Of a DNA stretch of 64,000 bases, positions 1-12,749 are shown in pieces. Location: positions 1,116,001 through 1,180,000 of the forward strand of contig NW_026577927.1 in assembly GCF_029407905.1 (NCBI RefSeq), read 5' to 3'. The translations under genes and the position numbers were made by a program. Source of the stretch: Bubalus kerabau (taxonomy: Eukaryota; Chordata; Mammalia; Artiodactyla; Bovidae). Under the pieces are notes generated by a model. The model was not told the origin of the DNA. It made no database searches and saw only the letters and a list, made by a program, of their open reading frames with translations. Every line of letters begins with the position of its first letter. Within the stretch, counting starts at the first letter, position 1.

Positions 1-511
1 GCAAGGGCCTCATCTTGGGATGACGGGGGAATCACGTGGTTTTTCTCAAGGTGCGGAGGGATTCTCGAGTTACGATGGGGAATTCAGGCTTCCTCTTGTG
101 TTGGCCCAGGGAAGTCCAATCTTCCATTCGAGTTTCGAGGGAGAGCTGGGGTTTGCTCTTGAGTCACTGCAGGGCAAAAGAGACCTCATCTAGGCTTGTG
201 TCCAGGACCTAATATTCCTCTCCAGGTCCGACAGCGATCTCGGGGTTGCATTCCAGACGCATCCTGGGAGTCAGAGCTCGACTCGAGGGGAAGCAAAGGA
301 CCCCGCTCTCCTCTTGAGTCGCCACAGGTGTCTCTTGGAGCCCACTGAGTGGCCTAAAGGGAGTCAAGCCCCCTGTGGAGTTTGGAGAGAGGACTCAGGA
401 TTGCTCTCCAGGCCATGCAGGAAAAGAAGGCCTTCATCTCGCGATGACGGAGGCGTATCGTGGGTTTTCTCGAGCTGGGGAGCCAGTGTGGGATTTCTCA
501 CGAGGTATGAC

Positions 512-3500
512 GGGGAGTTCAGGTAGCCTCTCGCGTGGCGCCAGGGAAGTCAGGTCTCCATGGGCGGGGCAAGGGGGAGCGCGTCATTGCTCTCCAGTCA
601 GGGTAGGGGAATCGGGCCTCATGACGGGTTGAAAAAGGACTCTCGATGTCTTTCTAGGGTTGCGGCAGGAAACCCTGGGTTCCCTTGACTTGTGCCGGTG
701 ACCTCAGGGAGCTTCTCAGGTGCCTCTGAGAAGTCAGGGACACTGTGGATTTGGGAGAGGCCTCTCGGGACTCCTCTGGGTTTGGTGCAATGGAAGAGGG
801 CCTCATCTCGAGTTGAGGCAGGAACCTCAGGGTTCTGCTCCTGACTTCCTGGAGCCGGATCTGACTCAGATAGCAGGGTCCCTGCTGAGTTTGCTCAGGA
901 GTCAGGTCTCGTGTTCTGCGGAGGAATGGAACTCCGCTTACATCTCAAGTTGTTCAAGGATGACACCACTTTTCGTGATGTGTGTGGAACCTGCGGGTTT
1001 TTTGGAGATGCACGGGGGCGTCAGCGCTCCTTCCTGTTGTGCCTTCATCCACAGGGTTGCCTTCAAAGAGGTGTCCGGGCATCGGGTTCTCCTCAAGTGC
1101 GGACCGGGAAATCGGGGTCTTTCAGCATGTTGCACCACCCACTAGGCTACGTCTCGAATTTCCTCGTGAGATCGGCCTCATCCTGAGGTGCGCAGGAAAG
1201 TCTGGGAACCCTTTCCAGACAAAGCAGGGGAATCGACCCTCCTTTCGGGATCAGGAGAAGAGAAAGGGCTCAGATTAAGTAGTGCCGGGAACCTCGGTGC
1301 TCCCCTTGAGTGAAACTGGTAAGTCGGGTAACTTTTCGGGTTGCATCAAGGGTGCCAAGTACCGTTTCGCACTTCAAGATGGAACCTGGGACTTCTCTTG
1401 AGACGCAGTAGTGGGCAAGGGCCTCATCTAGCGCTGACGGGGGACCCACGTGTTTTTTCTCGAGTTGCTGCCGGATTCTTGAGTTACGAGGGGGAATACA
1501 GGTTTCCTCTTGTGTTGGCCCAGGGAAGTCCAATCTTCCATTCGAGTTGCAAGTGAGAGCTGGAGATTTCTCTTGAGTCACTGCAGGGCAAAATAGAGCT
1601 CATCTAGGCTTGTGTCCAGGACCGAATTTTTCTCTCCAGGGGCGACAGGGATCTTGGGGTTGCATTCCAGACTCACCCGGGGAGTCAGGCCTCGTCTCGA
1701 AGGGAATGAATGGACTCCGCTCTCCTCTCGAGTCGCGACGGGTATCCCTTGGAGCCCAAGAGTGGCCTAAATGGAGTTAAGCCTCCTGTGGAGTTTGGAG
1801 AGAGGACTCGGGATTGCTCTCTAGGCCATGCAGGAAAAGAAGGCCCTCATCTCGCGATGACTAGGGCGTCTCGTGGGTTTTCTCAAGGTGCAGTGCCTGG
1901 TTGGGGTTTCTCATGAGATAGGACGGGGAGCTCAGGGAGACTCCTGTGGTGCCAGGGAAGTCAGCTCTCCATGGACGTGGCGAGGGGGAGCGCCTCATTG
2001 CTCTCAAGTCATGGTAGGGGAATCGAGCCTCAAGACGCTTCGAAGAAAAACTCTCGAGGTCTTTCTCGGGGTGTGGCAGGAAACCCTGGGTTCCCTCGAC
2101 TTGTGCCCATAACCACAGGGAGCTTAGCGGGGTTCCTCTGAGAAGTCAGGGATACTGTGGAATTGAGAGGGGCTTCTCGGGACTTCACAGGGACTGGTGC
2201 AATTGAAGAGGACCTAATCTCGGATTCAGGCAGTAACGTCAGGGTTCCTCTCCATTTCTGACTCGGATAGCAGGGTCCCTGCAGAGTTGGGACAGGAGAG
2301 TCAGACCTCGTCTTGTGTGGAGTAATGGAACTCCGCTTGCCTCTCGAGTTGTTCACGGGATGACAGGCCACCTATCGAGTTGTATGTGGAACCTGCGGTT
2401 TTGGGGGACGATGCACAGGGGTGTCAGTGCCCCTTCGTTTTGTGCCTTCATCCACAGGGTTACCTTCGAAGAGGTGACCGGGCATCGGGATCTTATCAAT
2501 AGCGGACCAGGAAATCGGGGTCTTTCGGCATGTGGCACAACACACGAGGCTACGTCTCGAATTCCCTCGTGAGACTGGCCTCATCCTGAGGTTCGCCGGG
2601 AAGTCTGGGAACCCCTTCCAGACAAAGCAGGGGAATCGACCCTCCTGTCGCCATCAGGAGGGGAGAAGAGTCTCAGCTGAAGCGGTGCTGGGAACCTTCG
2701 TGTTCTCCTCGAGTGAGACCAGGGTGTCAGGGAAATTTGGGGGTCGCATCAAGGGTGCCAAGTACCGTTTCACACTTCAAGACGGAACATGGGACTTCCC
2801 TGGAGACGCTATAGCTGACAGGGGCCTCATATTTCGATGACGGAGGAACCACGTTGTTTTTCTCCAGTTGCCGCGGGATTCTCGAATTACAATGGGAATA
2901 CAGGCTTCCTCTTGTGTTGGCCCAGGGAAGTCCAATCATCCATTCGAGTTACGAGGGAGAGCTGGGGATTGCACTTGAGTCAATGCAGGACAAAAAAGGC
3001 CTCATTTAGGCTTGTGTCCAGGACCGAGTTTTCCTCTACAGGGGCGACACGGATCTCGGGATCCCATTCCAGACTCACCCAAGTAGACAGGCCTCGGCTC
3101 GAGGGGAAGCAACGGACTCCGCTCTCCTCTAGAGTAGCGACGTGTATCTCTTGGAGGCTACTGAGTGGCCTAAAGGGAGACAGGCCTCCAGTGAAGTTTG
3201 GAGAGTGGACTCGGGATTGCTCTCTAGGTCATGTAGGAAAAGAAGGCCCTCATCTTATGATGACGGGGGCGTCTCGTGAGTTTTCTCGAGCGGCGGTGCC
3301 AGTGTGGGGTTTTCATGAGGTAGGACGGGGAGCGCAGGGAGCCTCTCGTGTGGCGCCAGGGAAGTTAGGTTTCAATGGGCGTGGCGAGGGAAATGCGTCA
3401 TTGCTCTCCAGTCATGGTAGGGTATCGGGCCTCAAGACGCAGTAAAGAAGGACTCTCGAGGTCTTTCTCAGAATGCAGCAGGAAACCCTGGGTTCACTCG

Positions 3501-6500
3501 ACTTGTGCCAGTGACCGCAGAGAGCTTCTGAGGGTGCCTCTGAGAAGTCAGGGATACTGTGGAGTTGGGAGGGGCCTCTCGGGACTCCACTGGGTATGGC
3601 GCAATGGAAGAGGGCCTCATTTCGAGTTGATGCAGGAACGTCAGGTTTCATCTACATTTCTGACTCCGATCGCACGGTCCCTGCAGAGTTGGGAAAGGAG
3701 AGTCAGGCCTTCTCTTGTGTGCAGGGACGGAACTCCGCATGCCTCTCTAGTTCTTCAAGGGATGACAGGACACTTGTCGATCTGTGTTTGGAATCTGCGT
3801 GTTTTTCCGTACTATGCATGGGGATGTCAGTACCCCTTCGTGTTGTGCATTCATCCACAGGTTTGCTTTCGAAGAGGTGCCCGGGCATCGGGTTCTTATT
3901 AAGAGCGCACCGGGAAATCGGGGGCTTTCCGCATGTGGCACCACCCACCAGGCTACGTCTCGAATTTCCTAGTGAGACCGGCCTCATCCTGAGGTGCGCC
4001 GGGAAGGTTGGAACCCCTTGCAGACAAAGCAGGGGAATCGACCCTCCTGTCTCGATCAGGAGGGGAGAAGGGGCACAGATGAGGTGATGCCGGGAACCTT
4101 GGTGTTCCCCTCCAGTGAGACCAGTGTGTTGGGGAACTTTTGGGGTCGCATCAAAGGTGCCAAGTACCGTATCGCACTTCAAGATGGAACGTAAGACTTC
4201 TTTTGAGACGCTGTAGCGGCAATGGCCGCATCTTGCGATGAAGAGGGAACGACGTGGTTTTTCTCGAGTTGTGGCGGGATTCTTGAGTTACAACGGGAAA
4301 TTCAGGCTTCCTCTTCTGTTGGCCCAGGGAAGTCCAGTCTTCCATTCGAGTTTCGAGGGAGAGTTGGGGATTGCTCTCGAGTCACTGCAGGAAAAAAGAG
4401 ACCTCATCTAGGCTTGTGTCCAGGACCTAATGTTTCTCTCCAGGGGCGACAGGGATCTCCGGTTCGTATATCAGACTCACCCGAGGAGTCAGGCCTCTCC
4501 TCGAGGGGAAGGAAAAGACTCCGCTCTCCTCTAGAGTTGCGACGGGTATGTCTTGGAGTCCACTGAGTGACCAAAATGGAGTCAAGCCTACTGTGGAGTT
4601 TGGAGAGACGACTCGGGATTGCTCTCCAGGCCGTGATAGAAAAGAAGGCCGTCATGTCGCGAAAACGGGGGCGTCTCGTGGGTTTTCTCTATCTGCGGCG
4701 CCAGTGTGGGGTTTCTCACGAGGTATGATGGGGAGCTCAGGGAGCCTCTCGTGTGGCGCCAGGGAAGTCAGGGCTTCATGAGTGTAGCAGAGGGAGTGCG
4801 TCATTGCCCTCGAGTCATGGTAGGGGAATCAGGCCTCAAAGCGTGTTGAAGAAGGACTCTTGAGTTCTTTCTATGGTGGCGGCAGTAAACCCTGGGTTCA
4901 CTCGAATTGCGCTGGTGACCTCAGGGAGCTTCTCAGGGTGCCTCTGAGAAGTCAGGGATACTGTGGAGCTGGGACGCGTCTCTCGGGACTCCACTGGGTT
5001 TCGTGCAATGGAAGAGGTCCTAATCTCGAGTGGAGGCAGGAACCTCAGCGTTCCTCTCGAGACTTCACTGGTGCTGGTCTGATTCGGATGGCAAAGTCCC
5101 TGCAGAGTTGGGACAGGAGAGTCAGGCCTCGTCTTGTGTAGAGGAATGAAACCCCACTTGCCTCTCGAGTTCTTCAGGGGTGACAAGCCACTTGTTGAGC
5201 TGTATGTAGAACCTGCGGGTTTTTCCAGACGATGCACGAGGGTGTCAGTGCCCCTTTGTGTTGTGCCTTCATCCACAGGGTTGCCTTCGAAGAGGTGTCC
5301 AGGCATCGGGTTCTTATCAAGAGCATACCGGGAAATCATAGTCTTTTGGCATGTGGCACCACCCGCGAGCTACGTCTCGAATTTCCTCGTGAGACCGGCC
5401 TCATCCTGAAGTGCCCCATGATGGTCGGGAACCCCTTACAAACAAAGCAGGGGAAGTGACCCTCCTATCTCGAACAGGAGGGGAGAAGGGGCTCAGATAA
5501 ACTGGTGCCAGGAACCTCGGTGTTCACCTCGAGTGAGACTGATATTTCGGGGAACTTTTGGGGTCACATCAAGGGTGTCAAGTATCGTTTCGCACTTCAA
5601 GACGGAACGTGGGACTTTTCTTGAGAAGCTGTAGCGGGCAAGGGCCTCATCTTGCAATGACAAGGGAACCAAGTGCTTTTTCTCGAGTTGCGGCGGGATT
5701 CTCGAGTTACGAAGGGGAATTCAGGCTTCCTCTTGTGTTGGCCCAGGGAAGTCCAATCTTCCATTCGAGTTGTCAGGGAGAGCGGGGGATTGCTCTCGAG
5801 TTACAGAAGGGCAAAAGAGACCTCATCTAGGCTTGTTTCCAGGACCTAATGTTCCTCTCCAGGGGAGATAGGGATCTCGGGGTTGCATCCCAGACCCACC
5901 TGGTGAGTCAGGCCTTGTCTCGAGGGGAAGCAAAGGACTCCATTCTCCTCTCGAGTCTCGACGGGTATCTCTTGGAGCCCACTAAGTGGCCTAAAGGGAG
6001 TCTAGCCTCCTGTGGAGTTTGGAAAGAGGATTCGGGATTCCTCTCCAGGCCATGCAGGAAAAGAAGGCCCTCATCTCGCGATGACAGGGGCGTATGGTGG
6101 GTTTTCTCGAGCTGCGGCGTCAGTGTGGGGTTTCTCACGAGGTACGACAGGGAGCTCAGGGAGCCTCTCTTATGGCGCCAGGGAAGTCAGGTCTCCATGT
6201 GTGTGGCGAGAGGGTGCGTGTCATTTCTATAGAGCCATGGAAGCAGATTCGGGCTTCAAGACACCTTGAAGTAGGACTCTCGAGGTCTTTTTCGCATTGT
6301 GGCAGGAAACCCTGGGTTCCCTCGACATGTGCCGGTGACCTCATGGAGCTTCTCCGGGTGCCTCTGAGAAGTCAGGGGTACTGTGGAGTTGGGAGGGGCC
6401 TCTCTGGACTCCACTGGGTTTGGTGCAATGGATGAGAGCCTCATCTCGAGTGGAGGCAGGAACCTCATGTTTCCTCTCCTGGGTTTCCTGTCGCTGGTAC

Positions 6501-9500
6501 TGACTCGGATCGCAGTTTCCCTGCAGAGTTGGTACAGAAAATCAGGTCTCGTCTTGTGTGGAGGAATGGAACTCCACTTGCCTCTCGAGTTGTTCACGGG
6601 CTGACAGACCACTTGTCGAACTGTGTTTGTAACCTGCGGGTTTTTCTGGACGATGCACGGGGGTGTCAGTGCCCCTTCGTGTTGTGCTTTCATCCACAGG
6701 TTTTCCTTCGTAAAGGTGTCAGGGCATCACGTTCTTATCAAGAGCAGACCGGGAAATCGGGGTCTTTCGGCTTGTGGCACCACCCACGAGGCTATGTCTC
6801 GAATTTCCTCGTGAGACCTGCCTCATCCTTAGGCGCGCCGGAAAGGTCGGGAACCCCTTCCAGACATAGCAGGGGAATCGACACTCCTGTCGCGATCACG
6901 AGGGGAGAAGGAGCTCAAATGAAGTGGTTCCGGGAACCTCGGTGTTCCTTTCGAGTGAGACCGGTATGTCGGGGAATTTTGAGATTGCATCAAGGGTGCC
7001 AAATACCGTTTCGCACTTCAAGACAGAACGTGGGACTTCTCTTGAGTCGCTGTAGCGGGCAAGGGCCTCATCTAGCGCTGATGGGGGAACTACGTGGATT
7101 TTCTCGAGTTTCAGTGGGATTCTCGAGTTACGATGTCGAATTCAGGCTTCCAATTGTATTGGCCCAGGGAAGTCCAATCTTCCATTCGATTTGCGAGGGA
7201 GAGCTGGCGATTGCTCCCTAGTAACTGCAGTGCAAAATAGACCTCATCTAGGCTTGTGTCCAGGACCGAATTTTCCTGTCCAGGTGCGACAGGAACTCGG
7301 GGTTGCATTCCAGACTCACACAGGGAGTCAGGCCTCGTCTCAAGGGGAAGCAAAGGACTCCGCTCTCCCTTCAAGTCCTGACAGGTATCTCTTGGAGCCA
7401 ACTGAGAGGCCTAAAGAGAGTCAAGCCTCCTGTGGAGTCTGGAGAGAGGACTCGGTTTTGCTCTCCATGCCAGGCAGGAAAGAAGTCTCTCATCTCGTGA
7501 TGACGGGTGCGTATCGTGGGTTTTCTCGAGCTGCGGTGCCTGAATGGGGTTTCCGAAGAGGTACGACGGGGAGCTCAGGGAGACTCTCTTCAGGCGTCAG
7601 GGAAGTCAGGTCTCCATGCGCATGGCGATGGGGAGCGGGTCTTTGCTCTCGAGTCATGGTAGGGGAATCGGGCCTCAAGACGCGCCGAAGGACTCTCAAG
7701 GTCTTTCTCGGGTCACAGCAGGAAACCCTGTGTTCCCTCGACTTGTGCCGGTGACCTCAGGTAGATTCTCAAGGTCCCTCTGAGAATTCAGGGATACTGT
7801 GGAGTTGGGAGGGGCCTCTCGCGACTCATCTGGGTTTGGTGCAATGGAAGAGGGCCTCATCTCGAGTTGAGGCAGGAACCTCAGGTTTCCTCTCCATTTC
7901 TGACTCGGATGGCAGGGTCCCTGAAGAGTTGGGACAGGAGAGTCAGGCCTCGTCTTGTGTGGAGGAAACGAACTCTGCTTGCCTATCGAGTTGTTCATGG
8001 GGTGACATTCCACTTGTCGAGCTGTGTGTAGAACCTGCGTGTTTTTCTGTACGATGCACGGGAGTGTTAGTGTCCCTTCTGTTGTGCCTTCATCCACAGG
8101 GTTGCCTTCGAAGTGGTGTCCGGGCATCGGGTTCTTATCCAGAGTGGACCGAACAATCGGGGTCTTTTGGCATGTGGCACCACCCACGAGGCTACGTCTC
8201 GAATTTCCTCCTGAGAAAGGCCTCATCCTTAGGTGCGCCAGGATGGGCGGGAACTCCTTCCAGGCAAAGCAGGGGAATTTACCCTCCTGTCGTGATCAGG
8301 AGGGGAGAAAGTGATCAGATGAAGTGGTGCCGGGAACTTCGGTGTTCCCCTCGGTTAGAACGGTGTGTCGGGGAACTTTTGGGGTTACATCAAGGGTGAA
8401 AAGTAGCATTTCGCACTTCAAGACGGAACGTGGGACTTCACTTGAGACGCTGTAGCGGGCCAGGGCCTCATCTTGGGATGACGAGTGAACCACGTGGTTT
8501 TTCTCGCATTGCAGCGGGAGTCTCGAGTTTCGACGGGGGATTCAGATTTCCTCCTGTGTTGGCCCATGGAAGTCCAATCTTTCATTCGAGTTTCGAGGGT
8601 GAGCTGGGATCCCACTCGAGTCACTGCGGGGCAAAATAGACCATATCTAGGCTTGTGTCCAGGACCGAATATTCCTCTCCAGGGGTGACAGGGATCTCGG
8701 GGTGGCATTTCAGACTCACCCGGGAAGTCCGGCCTTGTTTCTAGGGGAAGCAAAGTACTCCTGTTTCCTCTCGAGTCGCGACGGGTACCTATTGAGCGCA
8801 CTGAGTAGCCTTAGTGAGTCAAGCCTCCCGTGGAGTTTGGAGAGACGACTCGGGATTGCCCTCCAGGCCATGCAGTTAATGATGGCCCTCATCTCACTAT
8901 AACGGGGGCATCTCGTGGGTTTTCTCGAGCTGCGGCGCCAGTGTGGGGTTTCTCACGAGGTACGACGGGGACCTCAGGGAGCCTCTCGTGAGGTGCCAGG
9001 GAAGTTAAGTCTCCATGCGCATGGGTACTGGGAGCGCTTCATTGCTCTTGAGACATGGTAGGGGAATCGGGCCTCAAGATGCATCAAAGAAGGACTATCC
9101 AATCTTTCTCGGGTTGCGGCAGGAAACCCTGGGTTCCATCAACTTGTGCTGGAGATCTCAGGGAGCTTGTCAGGGTGCCTCTGAGAAGTCAGGGACACTG
9201 TGGGTTGGAGGGACCCCTCGGGACTCCAGTGGTTTTGGTGCTATGGAAGAGGGCCTCATCTTGAGTTGAGGCAGGAACCTCAGGGTTCCTCTCCATTTCT
9301 GATTCGGATTGAAGGGTCCCAGCAGATTTGGGACAGGAGAGTCAGGCCTCGTCCTGTGTGGAGAATGGAACTCAGCTTGCCTCTCGAGTTGTGCACGGGG
9401 TGACAGACCACGTGTCGAGCTGTGTGTGGAACCTGTAGGTTTTTCCGGACGGTGCACGGGTGTGTCTGTGCCCCTTCGTGTTGTGCCTTCATCCACAGGG

Positions 9501-11553
9501 TTGCCTTCTAAGGGGTGTCCAGGCATCGGGTTCTTATCAACAGCGGGCCGGGCAATCGGAGTCTTTCGGCATGTGGCACCACCCACGAGGCTACGTCTCG
9601 AACTTCCTCATGAGACCGGCATCATCCTGAGGTGTGCCGTTAAGGTCGGGAAACCCTTGCAGACAAAGCAGGGGAATCGACCCTCCTGTCGTGATCAGGA
9701 GGGGAGAAGGCGTTCAAAAGAAATGGTGCCGGGAACTTCGGTGTTCCCCTCAAGTGAGACCGGTATGTTGGGGAACTTTTGGGGTCGCATCAAGGGTGCC
9801 AAGTACTGTTTCGCACTTCAAGATGGAACGTGGGACTACTCTTGAGACGCTGTAGCGGGAAAGTGACTCATATTGCGATGGTGGGGCAACCACTTGGTTT
9901 TTCTCGAGTTACGGCGGGATTCTCGAGTTACGACGGGGATTTCAGGCTTCCTCTTGTGTTGTCCCAGGGAAGTCCAATCTTCAATTCGAGTTGCGAGGGA
10001 GAGCTGGGGATTGCGCACGAGTCACTGTAGGGAAAAAGAGACCTCATCTTGGCTTGTGTCCAGGATCTAATGTTCCTCTCCAGGGGCGACAGGGATCTCG
10101 GGGTTGCATTCCAGACTCACCCGGGGAGTCAGGCCTCATCTCGAGGGGAAGCAAATGACTCCACTCTCCTCTCGAGTCGCGACGGATATCTCTTGGAGCC
10201 CACTGAGTGGCCTACAGGGAGCCAAGCTTCCTGTGGATTTTGGAGAGAGGACTCGGTATTGCTCTCCAGGCCATGCAGAAAAAGAAGGCCCTCATCTCGC
10301 GATGACAGGGGCATCTCGTGGGTTTTCTCGAGCTGAGGCACAAGTGTGGTGTTTCCCACGTGGTAAGGCTGGGAGCTCAGGGATCATCTTGTGCGGCGCC
10401 AGGGAAGTCAGGTCTCCATGCGCGTGGCGAGGGGGAGTGCGTCATTACTCTCTTGTCATGATAGGGGATTTGGACCTCAAGACGCATTGAAGAAGGACTC
10501 TCAAGGTCTTTCTCAGGTTGTGGCAGGAAACCATGGGTTCCCTCGACTCATGCATGTTACGTCAGGGAGCTTCTCAGGTGCCTCTGTGAAATCAGGGATA
10601 CTGTGGAGTTGGGAGTGACCTCTCGGAACTCCACTGGGTTTGGTGAAATGGAAAAAGGCATCATCTTTAGATAAAGCAGGAACATCAGGTTTCCTCTTCA
10701 TTTCTGCCTCGGATCGCATGTTCCTGCAGAGTTGGGAGAGGAGAGTCAGGACTCATCTTGTGTGGAGGAATGGAAATCCGCTTGCATCTCGAGTTGTTCA
10801 CGGGGTGACAGGCCTCTTGTAGAGCTGTATGTGGAACCTGTGGGTTTTTCTGGACGATGCACAGGGGTGTCAGTGCCCCTTTTGTTGTACCTTCATCCAC
10901 AGGGTTGTCTTCAAAGAGGTGTCTGGTCATCGGGTTCTTCTCAAGAGTGTACTGGGAAATCGGGGTCTTTCGGCATGTGGCACCCCCCACGAGGCCACGT
11001 CTCGAAATTTCCCATGAGTCCGGCTTCATCCTGAGGTGCGCCGTGAATGTCGGGAACCCCTTTAAGTCAAAGCAGGGGAATCGACCCTCTTGTCGCTATC
11101 AGGAGGGGAGAAGGGGCTCAAAAGAAGTGGTGCCGGGAACCTCGGTGTTCCCCTCAAATGAAACCGGTGTGTCGGGGAACATTTGGGGTCGCATTAAGGG
11201 TGCCAAGTAACGTTTCGCACTTCAACACGGAACGTGGGACTTCTCTTGAGACGCTGTAGCGAGCACGGGCCCCATCTTGTGATGACGGGGTAACCACGTG
11301 GTTTTTCTCGAGTTGCGGCAGGGAATTCAGGCTTCCTCTTGTGTTGGCCCAGGGAAGTCCAAATTTCCATACGAGTTGAGAGCTAGAGCTGGGGGTTGGC
11401 TCGAGTTATTGCAGGGCAAAAGAGACCTCATCTAGGCTTGTGTCTAGGACCTAATGTTCCTTTCAAGGGGCAACAGGGATCTCGGAGTTGCATTCCAGAT
11501 CCTCCCGAGGAGTCAGGCCTCTTCAAGAGGGTAATGAATGGACTCCCCTCTCC
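512..11553. repeat. Left copy of long-range duplication (about 52.45-kb offset)
   Basis: About 11 kb, roughly eight monomers, that recurs at 52,957-64,000. Offsets are 52,445 at 551, 52,448 at 1415, 52,448 at 4219, 5638, 7059, 8459 and 9859, and 52,447 at 11,263. They are constant apart from single-base indels. Odd features are shared exactly, such as the ATGGGCGGGGCAAGGGGGAG stretch and the unusual ATAGCTGACAGGGGCCTC monomer start. The close match begins near GGGAGTTCAGGTAGCCTCTCG at about 512. Confidence 0.88.
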
Positions 11554-12749
11554 TCTTGAGTCGCGACGGGTATCTCTTAGAGCCCATTGTGTGGCCTAAA
11601 GGGAGTCAAGCCTCCTGTGGAGATTGGAGAGAGGACTCGGGATTGCTCTCCAGGCCATGCAGGAAAAGAAGGCCCTCATATCGTGATGACAGGGGCGTCT
11701 TGTGCATTTTCTCGAGGTGTGGTGCCAGGATGGGGTTTCTCACAAGATACGATGGGGAGCTCAGGGAGTCTCTTGTGTGGTGACAGGAAAGTCAGGTCTC
11801 CATGCATGGGTGGAGGGGGAGCGCGTCATTGCTCTCGAGTCATGGTAGGGGCATCGGGTCTCAAGAGGCGTTGAAGAACGACTCTCAAGGTCTTTCTCCG
11901 GTTGCGGCAGGAAACCCTGGTTTTTCTCGACTTGTGCCGGTGACCTCAGGGAGCTTAACATGGTGCCTCTGAGAAATCAGGGATTCTGTGGAGTTGGGAG
12001 GGGCCACTCGGGACACCACTGGGTGTGGTATAATGCAAGAGGGCCTCATCTCGTGTTGAGGAAGGAACCTCAGGGTTCCTCTCCATTTCAGACTCCGATC
12101 TCAGGATTCCTGCAGAGTTGGGACAGGAGAGTCAGGCCTCGTATTCTGTGGAGAAATGAAACTTAGCTTGCCTCTCGAGTTGTTCACGAGGTAACAGATC
12201 ACTTGTCGAGCTGTATGTGGAACCTGCAGAATTTTCCAAAAGATGCATGGGTGTGCAGGGCCCCTCCTTATTGTGCCTTCATCCAACGGGATGTATTCGA
12301 AGAAGTGTACGAGCATCGGGTTCTTATTAACAGCGGACCAGGAAATGGGGTCTTTCCGCATGTGGCACCACCCACGAGGATACATCTCCAATTTCCTCGT
12401 GAGACCGGCCTCATTCTGAGGTGCGCTGGGAAGATCAGTAACACCTTCCAGACAAAGCAGGAGAATCGACACTCCTGTTGCAATCAGGAGGGGAGAAGGG
12501 GCTCAAATGATGTGGTGTGGGGAACATGGGTGTTCCCCTCGAGTGAGGCATGTATGTTGGGGAACTTTGCGGGTGCCATCATGGGTGCAGAGTACCATTT
12601 TGCACTTCAGTAGGTACGTGGGACTTCTTTTGAGATGCTGTGGCGGGCAAGGGGCTCATGCTGCGAAGACGATGGAACCACGTGGTTTTTCTCGAGTTGC
12701 GGCGGGATTCTCGAGTTACGACGGGGATTTCAGGCTTCCTCTTGTGTTG

